64,000 nt of DNA from Congregibacter brevis (GTDB lineage: Bacteria > Pseudomonadota > Gammaproteobacteria > Pseudomonadales > Halieaceae), in NCBI RefSeq assembly GCF_045689245.1, contig NZ_CP136865.1, positions 1,178,001 through 1,242,000 of the forward strand. The letters are read 5' to 3'. The notes beneath the pieces are model-generated. The model made no database searches and was not told where the DNA came from. It worked only from the letters and a program-made list of their open reading frames with translations. The translations under genes were made by a program, and so were the position numbers. Below, one piece after another: positions 47,230-54,980 of this stretch (positions are counted from its first letter, which is position 1; each line of letters starts with the position of its first letter).

Positions 47230-47874
47230 ATGCCCAAGAAAAAGACCAATAACCGCAGCCGAGTGTTGGAAACCTGTCGACACTTGATGAATGTAGAGGG
47301 TGCGCAGGCCATTGGCACGACGCGCCTATGCGATGAGTTAGAGATCAGTCCGGGCAATTTGTACTATCACTTCAAGAATAAGGAGGAGATCGTAAGAGCG
47401 CTGTTCGAAGAACTGGCAGCGGACTTTCGTGTCGCCTTTGGCGAGGAACCTCCTGAGAGCCTGAGCCCTAAAGTATTTGCCGACTTCTACGTAAAGACTC
47501 TGGATGTGGCCTACGACTATCGCTTCTTCTTTAGTGGCCTGTTGCATCTCCTTCGCCAGGATCCGCTACTAAACACGGCGTATCTCGAGCTGCAGGACTG
47601 GGCCTTGGAAGGCTTAGCGGGAGTGGCGGCGCAGGCTGCGAGGGAGGGGAATTTGAGGGTCCAAAACAGCCAAAAACGTTACCGCGCTATTGCAGTTAAC
47701 ACGTGGCTCATATGGAGCAATTGGGTTCGCTATCTTGAGATATCAAAGAGCGGCGATCCTATTTCACGGAAAGATATGCTGCTGGGCATCGAGCAGATTT
47801 TTGATGTGCTGTCTGGTCACCTCGAGCCAGCTTACGAGGCAGCGGTGAGGCGCCATCTTAAGAATGCTCAATAA
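47230..47874 (+). CDS. TetR-family transcriptional regulator
   Basis: The 214-residue product has an N-terminal helix-turn-helix (IGTTRLCDELEISPGNLYYHFKNKEEIVRALF), the TetR signature, and an all-helical ligand domain of the TetR_C type with YRFFFSGLLHLL and VNTWLIWSNWVRYLE. It faces the metal hydrolase operon and a 16-base palindrome, so it is most likely that operon's repressor, with a hydrophobic inducer. No helper gene adjoins it. Confidence 0.93.
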   Translation: MPKKKTNNRSRVLETCRHLMNVEGAQAIGTTRLCDELEISPGNLYYHFKNKEEIVRALFEELAADFRVAFGEEPPESLSPKVFADFYVKTLDVAYDYRFFFSGLLHLLRQDPLLNTAYLELQDWALEGLAGVAAQAAREGNLRVQNSQKRYRAIAVNTWLIWSNWVRYLEISKSGDPISRKDMLLGIEQIFDVLSGHLEPAYEAAVRRHLKNAQ

Positions 47875-48030
47875 TCCTTTGGCTTGTGTGGGGTTAATGA
47901 GAACTGATGGAGTTTTCCTTGCCAAGACCAATGTTTGTGTTGGGTTCTTTGTCGAACCTTGGCTTTGTCCGGTCTTTTGCTTTTCTGTACGATCGACCCT
48001 TTGTGATTTTAAAAACGCAGGCGGAGCCCC

Positions 48031-48924
48031 GTGACGAGCCAGAAGCAAGTTAAGTTGTCTCATGGAGAATTAGAGTTCAGCGCCATCGAACAGGGCGAAG
48101 GCCCCTTGGTTTTGCTGCTCCATGGTTTTCCAGACACCCTGAACACTTGGTGTGAGCAGTTGGAGGTACTCGCGACGGCGGGGTATAGGGCAGTTGCTGT
48201 TGCTACACGCGGTTATGAGGCCTCGTCGCAACCCGCCGATGGTGACTTCTCTTCCGAAGCATTAGCGGGAGATGTGATTGCTTGGATAGATCAGCTAGGT
48301 GGTCAGGCTGCGCATTTAGTCGGGCATGATTGGGGTGCCTCTATAGCTTATTCAGCTGCGATGACGGCGCCTGAGCGGCTTCTGAGTCTGACCACGATGT
48401 CGGTGCCTCACGCCGGACGGTTTCTCGCAGAGATACACAAATTCCCAAAACAGATGAGGCTCTCCTGGTACATCTTGTTCTTCCAGGTTCCAGGCATCGC
48501 TGAATATGTTCTTAAGCGAAAGAACTTCGCGTTCTTAAAGTGGCTCTGGCGGACTTGGAGTCCAGGATGGGAGTTCTCTGAACAGGAGTTTGAACAGGTT
48601 GCGGAGGCGTTCCGCTGTTCTGAGGTCGTGGAAAGCGCGCTGGGGTACTACCGCGGTGCCGTGGGTCTCGACTCACTACCATGGCGAGGATCCTACGATT
48701 CCGAAAAGCCCTGGCCTATCAATGTACCTACCCTCGGCCTTACGGGTAAGAACGAAGGCTGCATCGCCGCTGAGGTTTTCTCCGCAATGATGCGCGAGGA
48801 TGATTTCCCAAAAGGACTCAAGGTGGTTCAGGTACCCGATGCAGGACACTTCCCTCACAGAGAGCGGCCTGAGTTCGTCAATGCTTTGATCCTGGATTGG
48901 CTGGCAAAGCACGACCTCAGTTGA
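48031..48924 (+). CDS. epoxide-hydrolase-like alpha/beta hydrolase
   Basis: The 297-residue product starts at GTG 48031 with GGAG upstream. It has HGFPDTLNTW (oxyanion), RGYEASSQP, nucleophile Asp100 in GHDWGAS and His273 in DAGHFPHRE, the plan of soluble epoxide hydrolases and dehalogenases. Epoxide hydrolases turn epoxides into diols, but without the cap Tyr pair confirmed the substrate is open. It is on the same strand as the TetR gene and may complement the neighbouring oxidative genes. Confidence 0.88.
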   Translation: MTSQKQVKLSHGELEFSAIEQGEGPLVLLLHGFPDTLNTWCEQLEVLATAGYRAVAVATRGYEASSQPADGDFSSEALAGDVIAWIDQLGGQAAHLVGHDWGASIAYSAAMTAPERLLSLTTMSVPHAGRFLAEIHKFPKQMRLSWYILFFQVPGIAEYVLKRKNFAFLKWLWRTWSPGWEFSEQEFEQVAEAFRCSEVVESALGYYRGAVGLDSLPWRGSYDSEKPWPINVPTLGLTGKNEGCIAAEVFSAMMREDDFPKGLKVVQVPDAGHFPHRERPEFVNALILDWLAKHDLS

Positions 48925-49041
48925 CGGGGAGCGGCATCTAGTTCTTATCCAAACTTCCTTCCTGTGCCGCCTATTTTTTGTGAATCCGGCTGAACGAAGC
49001 AGCGCGTAGAGCACGCCAGTTACTTAGCAAAGCTAACTTGA

Positions 49042-49317
49042 GACCGTGTTTATGCGGCTTTCGAGGAATTGGGACAGGACACCAACACCCTGACCGACAT
49101 TTTGTTTTACCACGTCATTAGCGGTACGGCGGTTGATTCAATCACCGCCACGTCTTTGTTGGCTGAAATGGTGGAGATGGCAAATCGTGACAGCATCACG
49201 ACTGATGTCCGCGATGGAGCGTTGTTCATTAACGATTCACAGGTAGTCATTACAGACGTACCGGCGACGAATGGAGTTATCCACGCAATCAACACAGTGT
49301 TAATGCGGCCGATGTAG
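49042..49317 (+). pseudogene. fasciclin-domain C-terminal remnant
   Basis: The frame encodes the last two thirds of a fasciclin (FAS1) domain: YAAFEELGQDTNTLTDILFYH, VISGTAVDS, then DSQVVITDVPATNGVIHAINTVLM. The expected N-terminal part and signal peptide are missing, and a stop lies just before. No ATG starts the frame. The domain core is well kept, so the loss may be recent. A strong terminator follows. Confidence 0.75.
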
Positions 49318-49362
49318 GGGAAGATTTAGACCGAGCATTTTCCTGCTCTGGTTCGGTTAGGC

Positions 49363-49400
49363 AAAACGTCCAGACACCGTCGGTGCTGGACGTTTTTTTT
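49363..49400 (+). terminator. strong rho-independent terminator
   Basis: The 11-base arms AAAACGTCCAG (49363-49373) and CTGGACGTTTT (49386-49396), extended by inner CACCG/CGGTG, are followed by eight or more Ts on the plus strand. It would end transcription of the fasciclin remnant and, less well, of the convergent M20 gene. Confidence 0.85.
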
Positions 49401-49405
49401 TGGAC

Positions 49406-50851
49406 TTACTGTTGAAAATCCAACGGAGGCGGTCCCGGGGGCAGAATGCCTTCGTACTCATAATCGCCTTTGCGCTCCTTGAACTCTTCCTTGATAGCTT
49501 TGATGAGATCGGGGTCGTCGTAGAGGTCAATCATGGTCATCGCCAGTGCTTTTGAGGCATAGACAAGGCCCTTATGGCCGATAGACATACCGCCAGTGGC
49601 GACAACAGCCCAAGAGTGCCAAGGTACATCCTTTGGCGCGATGGGTGCGCTGAGGCTAATTGTGGGCACAACGAAGCTGACATCACCGACGTCGGTAGAG
49701 CCTCCCGGTGGGTTCTTTTCCGTTTCTCTAAACGGTCTGACCTCAGCGTCCATGCCAAGCTGGGGTTTCTCGGTGGCCTCTTGGATCGCTTTGGCATAGC
49801 GCTCTTCTTCTGCTGTGTAGCTTATGGAGCCAAGAGTTTCCAGGTTGGCTTGTAGAGTCGCGCCGCCTGTGCGATTCACAAGAATTTCGTGAACGCCTGA
49901 TATCAACGTTACTTTGTAGTCTACGTCCGCAAGGATGGCTGCGCCCTCAGCCATTTCTCGAACCCGCTCATACACGGGTGTCATGCCATCACGGCTTCTG
50001 TCTCTCACCCGAACCCATATTTTTGAGTAGTCCGGGACGACGTTAACCACTTTACCTGCATCCATGATGTGGTAGTGAATGCGAACCGTAGGCTGGATGT
50101 GTTCGCGGTAAGCATTGATGCCGTGGGTATAAAGCTCGAGCGCATCACTGGCCGAACGTCCGTTCCAGGGATCACCCGCGGCGTGGGCGGACTGCCCGTC
50201 AAACTCCACCAAAAAATCTACTAAAGACTGGGTGCTTTGCGCACTGGCCTCAATCTTGTCGCCAGGATGCCAGTCCATCATCACGTCCACACCCTCAAAA
50301 GCTCCCGCGCGGATCATCCAAAGCTTCCCGAAAAACTTTTCCTCGGCGGGCGTGCCGTAATAGCGAATCGTTCCCGAAATTTCGCCGGCTTCTATCTGTT
50401 CTTTCACCGCGATTGCGGCTCCAAGGGAAGCCGCTCCGAATACATTGTGGCCGCAACCATGCCCCGGGGCCCCCGGAGTAAGTGGAGTCCGAGTAGGCAC
50501 TGAGGCCTGGGATAGTCCGGGTAGGGCATCGAACTCTCCCATGATGCCTATGACCGGTTTACCGCTGCCAAACTCCGCAACGAATGCTGTGGGAATTTCG
50601 CCGACACCCGTTTCTACGCGAAAGCCATGCTCCTTTGCGTGTTCGATAAGGGCGGCTGCGGACTTTGTCTCTTTAAAGGCGATTTCTGCGTGGCCCCAGA
50701 TTTCGTCTGAGAGCGCGGTTAGCGACCCTGCTTGCCGATCTACCGAGGCAATGATGTCAGCTTTGATGGAAACTTTATCAGCACTAAGGCTGGTTGAAGC
50801 GGTCGCAATCAACACCGCCGCTCCAAGGCAACGCAAGCTTTGCTTGAGCAT
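49406..50851 (-). CDS. exported M20-family amidohydrolase (AbgB/amidohydrolase type)
   Basis: The 481-residue product has a signal peptide (CLGAAVLIATASTSLSA). It shows GIMGEFDALPGLSQ, the metal-binding GHGCGHNVFGAASL, TPAEEKFFGK, MDWHPGD and an SAHAAGDPWNGRSA dimerisation-domain loop, as in p-aminobenzoyl-glutamate and N-acyl-amino-acid hydrolases of the M20 group. It cleaves an amide or peptide bond of a small substrate, probably in the periplasm. It lies downstream of a TonB receptor on the same strand but beyond that receptor's terminator, so it may have its own promoter. Its C-terminus ends in a Pro-rich tail. Confidence 0.9.
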   Translation of the reverse strand: MLKQSLRCLGAAVLIATASTSLSADKVSIKADIIASVDRQAGSLTALSDEIWGHAEIAFKETKSAAALIEHAKEHGFRVETGVGEIPTAFVAEFGSGKPVIGIMGEFDALPGLSQASVPTRTPLTPGAPGHGCGHNVFGAASLGAAIAVKEQIEAGEISGTIRYYGTPAEEKFFGKLWMIRAGAFEGVDVMMDWHPGDKIEASAQSTQSLVDFLVEFDGQSAHAAGDPWNGRSASDALELYTHGINAYREHIQPTVRIHYHIMDAGKVVNVVPDYSKIWVRVRDRSRDGMTPVYERVREMAEGAAILADVDYKVTLISGVHEILVNRTGGATLQANLETLGSISYTAEEERYAKAIQEATEKPQLGMDAEVRPFRETEKNPPGGSTDVGDVSFVVPTISLSAPIAPKDVPWHSWAVVATGGMSIGHKGLVYASKALAMTMIDLYDDPDLIKAIKEEFKERKGDYEYEGILPPGPPPLDFQQ

Positions 50852-50942
50852 GAAGGAGTCCTGTTTTTAAAAAATCATGAAACACGCTAACGCAGGTTGC
50901 AGGTGAAGACCAGCGCCAAGTATCTGGCAGTTTCCGTAGGCG

Positions 50943-50974
50943 AAAAAAAACCCGCAAGAGGACTCGCGGGTTTT
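50943..50974 (-). terminator. rho-independent terminator after the third TonB receptor
   Basis: Read on the minus strand, ACCCGCG and CGCGGGT-like arms (AACCCGC and GCGGGTT with an ~11-base loop) are followed by a run of eight Ts. It sits just past the receptor stop. Confidence 0.8.
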
Positions 50975-50993
50975 AGCGCCTAGCTGACGAAGA

Positions 50994-53501
50994 CTAGAAC
51001 CGATACGTTGCTTGCAAGGCGTATGAGCGTAATCGATCGGTAGATGCAAAGCCGTTGCCCGGTACAAGAGGCTGGTCATTGCTGTTACCGCTGATCAATT
51101 CGTCGGTGAGGTTTTTACCGATGAGCGCGACGTCCCAAGTTCCATCCTGACGACCTAGGCTGAAGCGCAGATCGTACATCGTATAAGCATCCTGACCGGC
51201 GTAAATGGGATCCAGATCCGAAGCCGCGAAGAACTCGTCAGAGTAGTTGACGTTGAGGATGCCGCGTGCAACGAGGCTATCCCCAACAGGCATGCTGTAA
51301 TCCACGTTAAAGTTGAACGCGAACTCTGGTGAGAACAAGTTTGTATCTCCGGTTGCGTCACGAGAGGCATCCGGGGCTCCTCGGTTAACACAATTGCCGC
51401 GATCCACTGGCTCGGTGCCGCTCACCGTCCAACACGGTGCATTAGGGAAGTCGCTGTACTCTGCATTCAAGTAGGTGCCAGCGAAGCTCACAACGAGGCC
51501 ATCTGTAGGGGCCCACTTCATGTCAATCTCCAGACCGCTGGTCTCGACCTCGGCAGCGTTCTGTACAAAAAAGGCCGTCGCGCCGTCAAAGATACTGACC
51601 TGATAGTCCTCTACCGTAGAGAAAAACGCGGTGGCGTTTATAGACATAGTGTTATCGAAAAGATAAGTCTTTATGCCGAGCTCGTAACTGATCGCGGTTT
51701 CTTCTTCGTATTCAAAGAAGGGGCTGTCGTTGGTTTGCAAGAAGCGACCATCAAAGCCGCCGCCTTTGGTTCCCGTAGAGACGGTACCGAACACCATGGT
51801 GTTCTCATTTAGATCCTGCTCGAGAGTCAGAATCCAGTTGATATCCTGCTCATCACGGGTACGGTTTTGGATATCGTGTTCGAAAGTTCCTAAGAGTCCC
51901 CCATAGATGCCTTCGGATATAGCGGTGAGTGCAGTTCCTGCAAAGTCACTGAGGAATCGGTCATACTCTGCGGCCGTATCACCGTAAACAACGGTGCCCG
52001 GAGGGGCCCCTACACCGGCACTGTAATCCCAGCCGCCGGTAAAGTTCTTATCCAACACGTGGCTGGCAGTCTTTGACTCATCAAAGTAGCGAATGCCTGC
52101 GGTTAAGCGGGTTGTGTCAGTAAAGCTATAGGTGCCCGAAGCAAACACAGCCCACATTTCCTGATCCTGACTCATGGAGTAATCACGCGTCAGGTTGGGC
52201 GTGAGAATCGCTGGCGCTCCCAGGAGTGGGGACGCGAGTGACGTACCGAAACCTTCGATAGAGCGATACTGCAAGTCACTCTCCTGATAGTACATACCGA
52301 CGATGTAGTCGAGCTTTTCGCCGCCCGGAGAGGTAAGGCGTATTTCCTGGCTGAACTGGTCGTAGTCTTCGGTCGCGTCTACCTGAATCAAAGGGATCGC
52401 GGCGAAGTCACAGTCGCAGACATCGCGGTAGTTGTATTCGGCGTATCCGGTAATCGCTGTGACCGTGTGATCTCCAACGGCCCAATCAATGGTCAATGTA
52501 CCCAGATCCATTTCGTTGTTGCTGAATTCAGGCTTGTCCGGGAATCCGGGTAAGCCTGCATACTCGGGCACTACCTGGCCAAGGACGACGCCTCCGTCAT
52601 TGTCTACGGCTCGTTCGTCGTCAAATCGTTCGGCACCGATGCCGGTACCTGAACCTACGGCAACCAATGCCGAGTTGAGACCGCCAAAAGCGACGCCCGT
52701 ACCCGTGGGATCATTCACCGTGAGCTGCGTGAATTGTTGCGTTTGCTCGAACTCACTGCTTTCCCACTTACCGGTGATCGAGAGATTATCTGTCGCGTCC
52801 CAGGCTAGCTGCATGCGGATGGTTTTGTCATCGCGCTCAGGGCCGTCTTCACCGGTCATAATGTTGTCGAGATAACCATCCATCTGATACCCGCGAACCG
52901 CTATACGGCCAGACAAGTTGTCAGTGATGGGTCCGGATAACACGGCACTGATCTCCTGCTCTCCGTAGTTGCCGTACAGGGCACTTACCGATCCCTCAAC
53001 TTCTTCGGTGGGCTTTGCAGTGATGAGATGGATGGCGCCGCCGATGGTGTTCTTACCAAATAGAATACTCTGAGGTCCTCGCAGGACTTCCACGCGCTCT
53101 AGGTCCATGAAAGGAGCTCGCGACAATTGGTGGCGTCCCATGTAAACGCCGTCGTGGAACATTGAGACTGACAGTTCAATTCCTTGGTTAACACCCGCCG
53201 TACCGATGCCGCGTATGAAAATGAAGTTACCGATAGGGCTTTGGGACATCGTTACAGCAGGGATGTCGACCGCGAATTCTGCTGCTCGCGTGATCCCCAT
53301 ATCTTTAATGTCTTCCCCACTTTTTGACAGCATGGAGATCGCAACATCCTGCATACTCTCGGCTCTTCGCGAGGCGGTCACGATGACCTCCTCTAATTGG
53401 GCTTGAGCAAAATCTGCTCCGGAGATTAGTGCAGCGGCAACCGCCGTACTCAGTATTCCTGGTTTGAAGAAGGTTTTATTTTGGGCAGTGTTAACAGGCA
53501 T
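50994..53501 (-). CDS. TonB-dependent receptor
   Basis: The 835-residue product has AGGA nine bases upstream of the ATG. The signal peptide ends at ADFAQAQ and the TonB box is LEEVIVTASRRAESMQDV. The plug contains FIFIRGIGTAGVNQG and DLERVEVLRGPQSILFGKNTIGGAIHLIT, and the barrel ends in Phe (YALQATYRF). It is of the VTASRR subgroup common for hydrophobic or aromatic ligands. It is divergent from a haloalkane dehalogenase-like gene across a 28-base inverted repeat, so both may answer to one regulator. Confidence 0.93.
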   Translation of the reverse strand: MPVNTAQNKTFFKPGILSTAVAAALISGADFAQAQLEEVIVTASRRAESMQDVAISMLSKSGEDIKDMGITRAAEFAVDIPAVTMSQSPIGNFIFIRGIGTAGVNQGIELSVSMFHDGVYMGRHQLSRAPFMDLERVEVLRGPQSILFGKNTIGGAIHLITAKPTEEVEGSVSALYGNYGEQEISAVLSGPITDNLSGRIAVRGYQMDGYLDNIMTGEDGPERDDKTIRMQLAWDATDNLSITGKWESSEFEQTQQFTQLTVNDPTGTGVAFGGLNSALVAVGSGTGIGAERFDDERAVDNDGGVVLGQVVPEYAGLPGFPDKPEFSNNEMDLGTLTIDWAVGDHTVTAITGYAEYNYRDVCDCDFAAIPLIQVDATEDYDQFSQEIRLTSPGGEKLDYIVGMYYQESDLQYRSIEGFGTSLASPLLGAPAILTPNLTRDYSMSQDQEMWAVFASGTYSFTDTTRLTAGIRYFDESKTASHVLDKNFTGGWDYSAGVGAPPGTVVYGDTAAEYDRFLSDFAGTALTAISEGIYGGLLGTFEHDIQNRTRDEQDINWILTLEQDLNENTMVFGTVSTGTKGGGFDGRFLQTNDSPFFEYEEETAISYELGIKTYLFDNTMSINATAFFSTVEDYQVSIFDGATAFFVQNAAEVETSGLEIDMKWAPTDGLVVSFAGTYLNAEYSDFPNAPCWTVSGTEPVDRGNCVNRGAPDASRDATGDTNLFSPEFAFNFNVDYSMPVGDSLVARGILNVNYSDEFFAASDLDPIYAGQDAYTMYDLRFSLGRQDGTWDVALIGKNLTDELISGNSNDQPLVPGNGFASTDRLRSYALQATYRF

Positions 53502-53524
53502 GCGATGGATTCCTTTATGTGGTT

Positions 53525-53552
53525 TATAGTAATTATTAAGGTGCTTACTATA
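53525..53552. promoter_or_regulatory. inverted repeat between TonB receptor and dehalogenase genes
   Basis: TATAGTAA (53525-53532) and TTACTATA (53545-53552) are perfect 8-base arms with a 12-base spacer, centred between two divergent starts. It is a good candidate operator shared by both genes; no regulator gene adjoins. Confidence 0.5.
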
Positions 53553-53586
53553 GTCGAGTGTATTTAGATCATTTAAAAGGCCACTT

Positions 53587-54504
53587 ATGTCACAAAATAA
53601 AAGTATCGCTGCGCTACGTACTCCCGATGAACGCTTTGTAGATGTTCCAGATTTTGATTACCCGGTTTCCTACGCAGACGATCTGCCGGGCTATGAAGGT
53701 CTTCGCATAGCCTGGATTGATGCCGGCCCGTCGGACGCCGAAGAAGTGTTTTTGTGTCTCCATGGTGAACCGAGTTGGTCGTTTCTTTACCGTCGGATGA
53801 TGCCGGTGTTTCTAGAATCGGGAGCCCGGGTCATTGCGCCGGACTTACTGGGCTTTGGTCGCTCCGACAAGCCAACGGAGCAGTCGGACTACACGTTCAA
53901 TTTTCACCGTGATTATCTCCTGGAGCTTGTCGAGCGACTGGATTTACGCAACATCACCTTGGTTGTCCAGGATTGGGGCGGGCTTCTTGGCCTGACTTTA
54001 CCTGTAGACGAACGCTTCAAGCCGCGACTCTCTCGCTTGTTGGTAATGAACACCGGCTTGGGTGTGGGTAAGTCTCCCAGTGATGGCTTTCTTGCATGGA
54101 AGAACTATGCACTAGCTACGCCGGACCTACCCATTGGTGAGCTTATTGCGCGAGGCACGCCTCATTTAACCGACGCGGAGATCGCCGCCTACGATGCGCC
54201 GTTCCCGGGACCGGAATACAAGGCCGGTGCTCAGATGTTTCCTGCGCTCGTGCCTGTCTCGCCCGAGATGGAAGGTGTTGATGTGAGTCTTAAGGCCGCG
54301 GAGTTTTGGTCAACGGAATGGTCGGGCAAGAGTTTTATGGCTATCGGCGATGCGGATCCTGTCCTTGGACCCGCAGTCATGGAAAACCTTCGCTCAATGA
54401 TTAAGGGCTGCCCTTCCGCCATGATCGTCGAAGGCGGTGGCCATTTTGTGCAGGAGTGGGGTGAGTCAATTGCTCGTGCTGCATTGGAGTCCTTCGCAGA
54501 CTAG
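53587..54504 (+). CDS. haloalkane dehalogenase (HLD-I-like)
   Basis: This is a 305-residue alpha/beta hydrolase. The core motifs HGEPSWSFLYRRM (oxyanion), nucleophile Asp129 in VVQDWGG (with a Trp halide-binding neighbour), an acid Asp257 in IGDADPVLG and His286 in GGGHFVQEW line up with the DhlA type. A cap-domain Trp in FLAWKNYA may be the second halide-stabilising residue. The family cleaves carbon-halogen bonds to give alcohol and halide. Substrate range cannot be predicted. It may be co-regulated with the TonB receptor. Confidence 0.88.
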   Translation: MSQNKSIAALRTPDERFVDVPDFDYPVSYADDLPGYEGLRIAWIDAGPSDAEEVFLCLHGEPSWSFLYRRMMPVFLESGARVIAPDLLGFGRSDKPTEQSDYTFNFHRDYLLELVERLDLRNITLVVQDWGGLLGLTLPVDERFKPRLSRLLVMNTGLGVGKSPSDGFLAWKNYALATPDLPIGELIARGTPHLTDAEIAAYDAPFPGPEYKAGAQMFPALVPVSPEMEGVDVSLKAAEFWSTEWSGKSFMAIGDADPVLGPAVMENLRSMIKGCPSAMIVEGGGHFVQEWGESIARAALESFAD

Positions 54505-54524
54505 ACGGCAGAGTTGGGGCAAAG

Positions 54525-54980
54525 TTACTCAAAGCGCTCACCGCCGCGCTCCAGCCAGCCATCTTCGTGTCTACCCCGGGGGTCGTGGTGCGTCCAATGC
54601 ATCACTCCCCCTTTCTCGTTCCATTCATATTCACCGTTGAAGCCAACCCGATCCCCTTTCTGCAGGCGGGGGACACGCGGCGCAAGATCAATATTGTGGG
54701 CGACAAGTAAGGTCAGCCCGGAGTCCAGTTCTAAAAGAAATTTTTGGTGTTGACTGCCTTTTGTATCGTCGGGGAGGACATGAACCACGGTGCCGCTGCC
54801 TTGTACCTGCAGGTTACTTTGACGATTCTCAAAGGCCGCTTCCAAGATAGCGTCGCTGCTTGCAGCCGATGCGCTGGACGCGTCTGGAAAACTGGAGAAG
54901 GTAGTAGCGCCATATTCGTTCCATAGCCAGGTGACCAGTGCGAGACCGATAACCAGGGGTAGTGATTGTTTTTTCTTCAT
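54525..54980 (-). CDS. DUF3465 family protein, exported or membrane anchored
   Basis: The 151-residue product has an N-terminal hydrophobic helix (LPLVIGLALVTWLW). A beta-barrel-like domain ends in a signature I recognise from DUF3465: HQKFLLELDSGLTLLVAHNIDLAPR, GDRVGFNGEYEWNEKGGVMHWTHHDPRGRHEDGWL. Such domains are OB-like and their function is unknown. Its start overlaps the stop of hrpB by four bases, so it is translated after it. Confidence 0.88.
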   Translation of the reverse strand: MKKKQSLPLVIGLALVTWLWNEYGATTFSSFPDASSASAASSDAILEAAFENRQSNLQVQGSGTVVHVLPDDTKGSQHQKFLLELDSGLTLLVAHNIDLAPRVPRLQKGDRVGFNGEYEWNEKGGVMHWTHHDPRGRHEDGWLERGGERFE

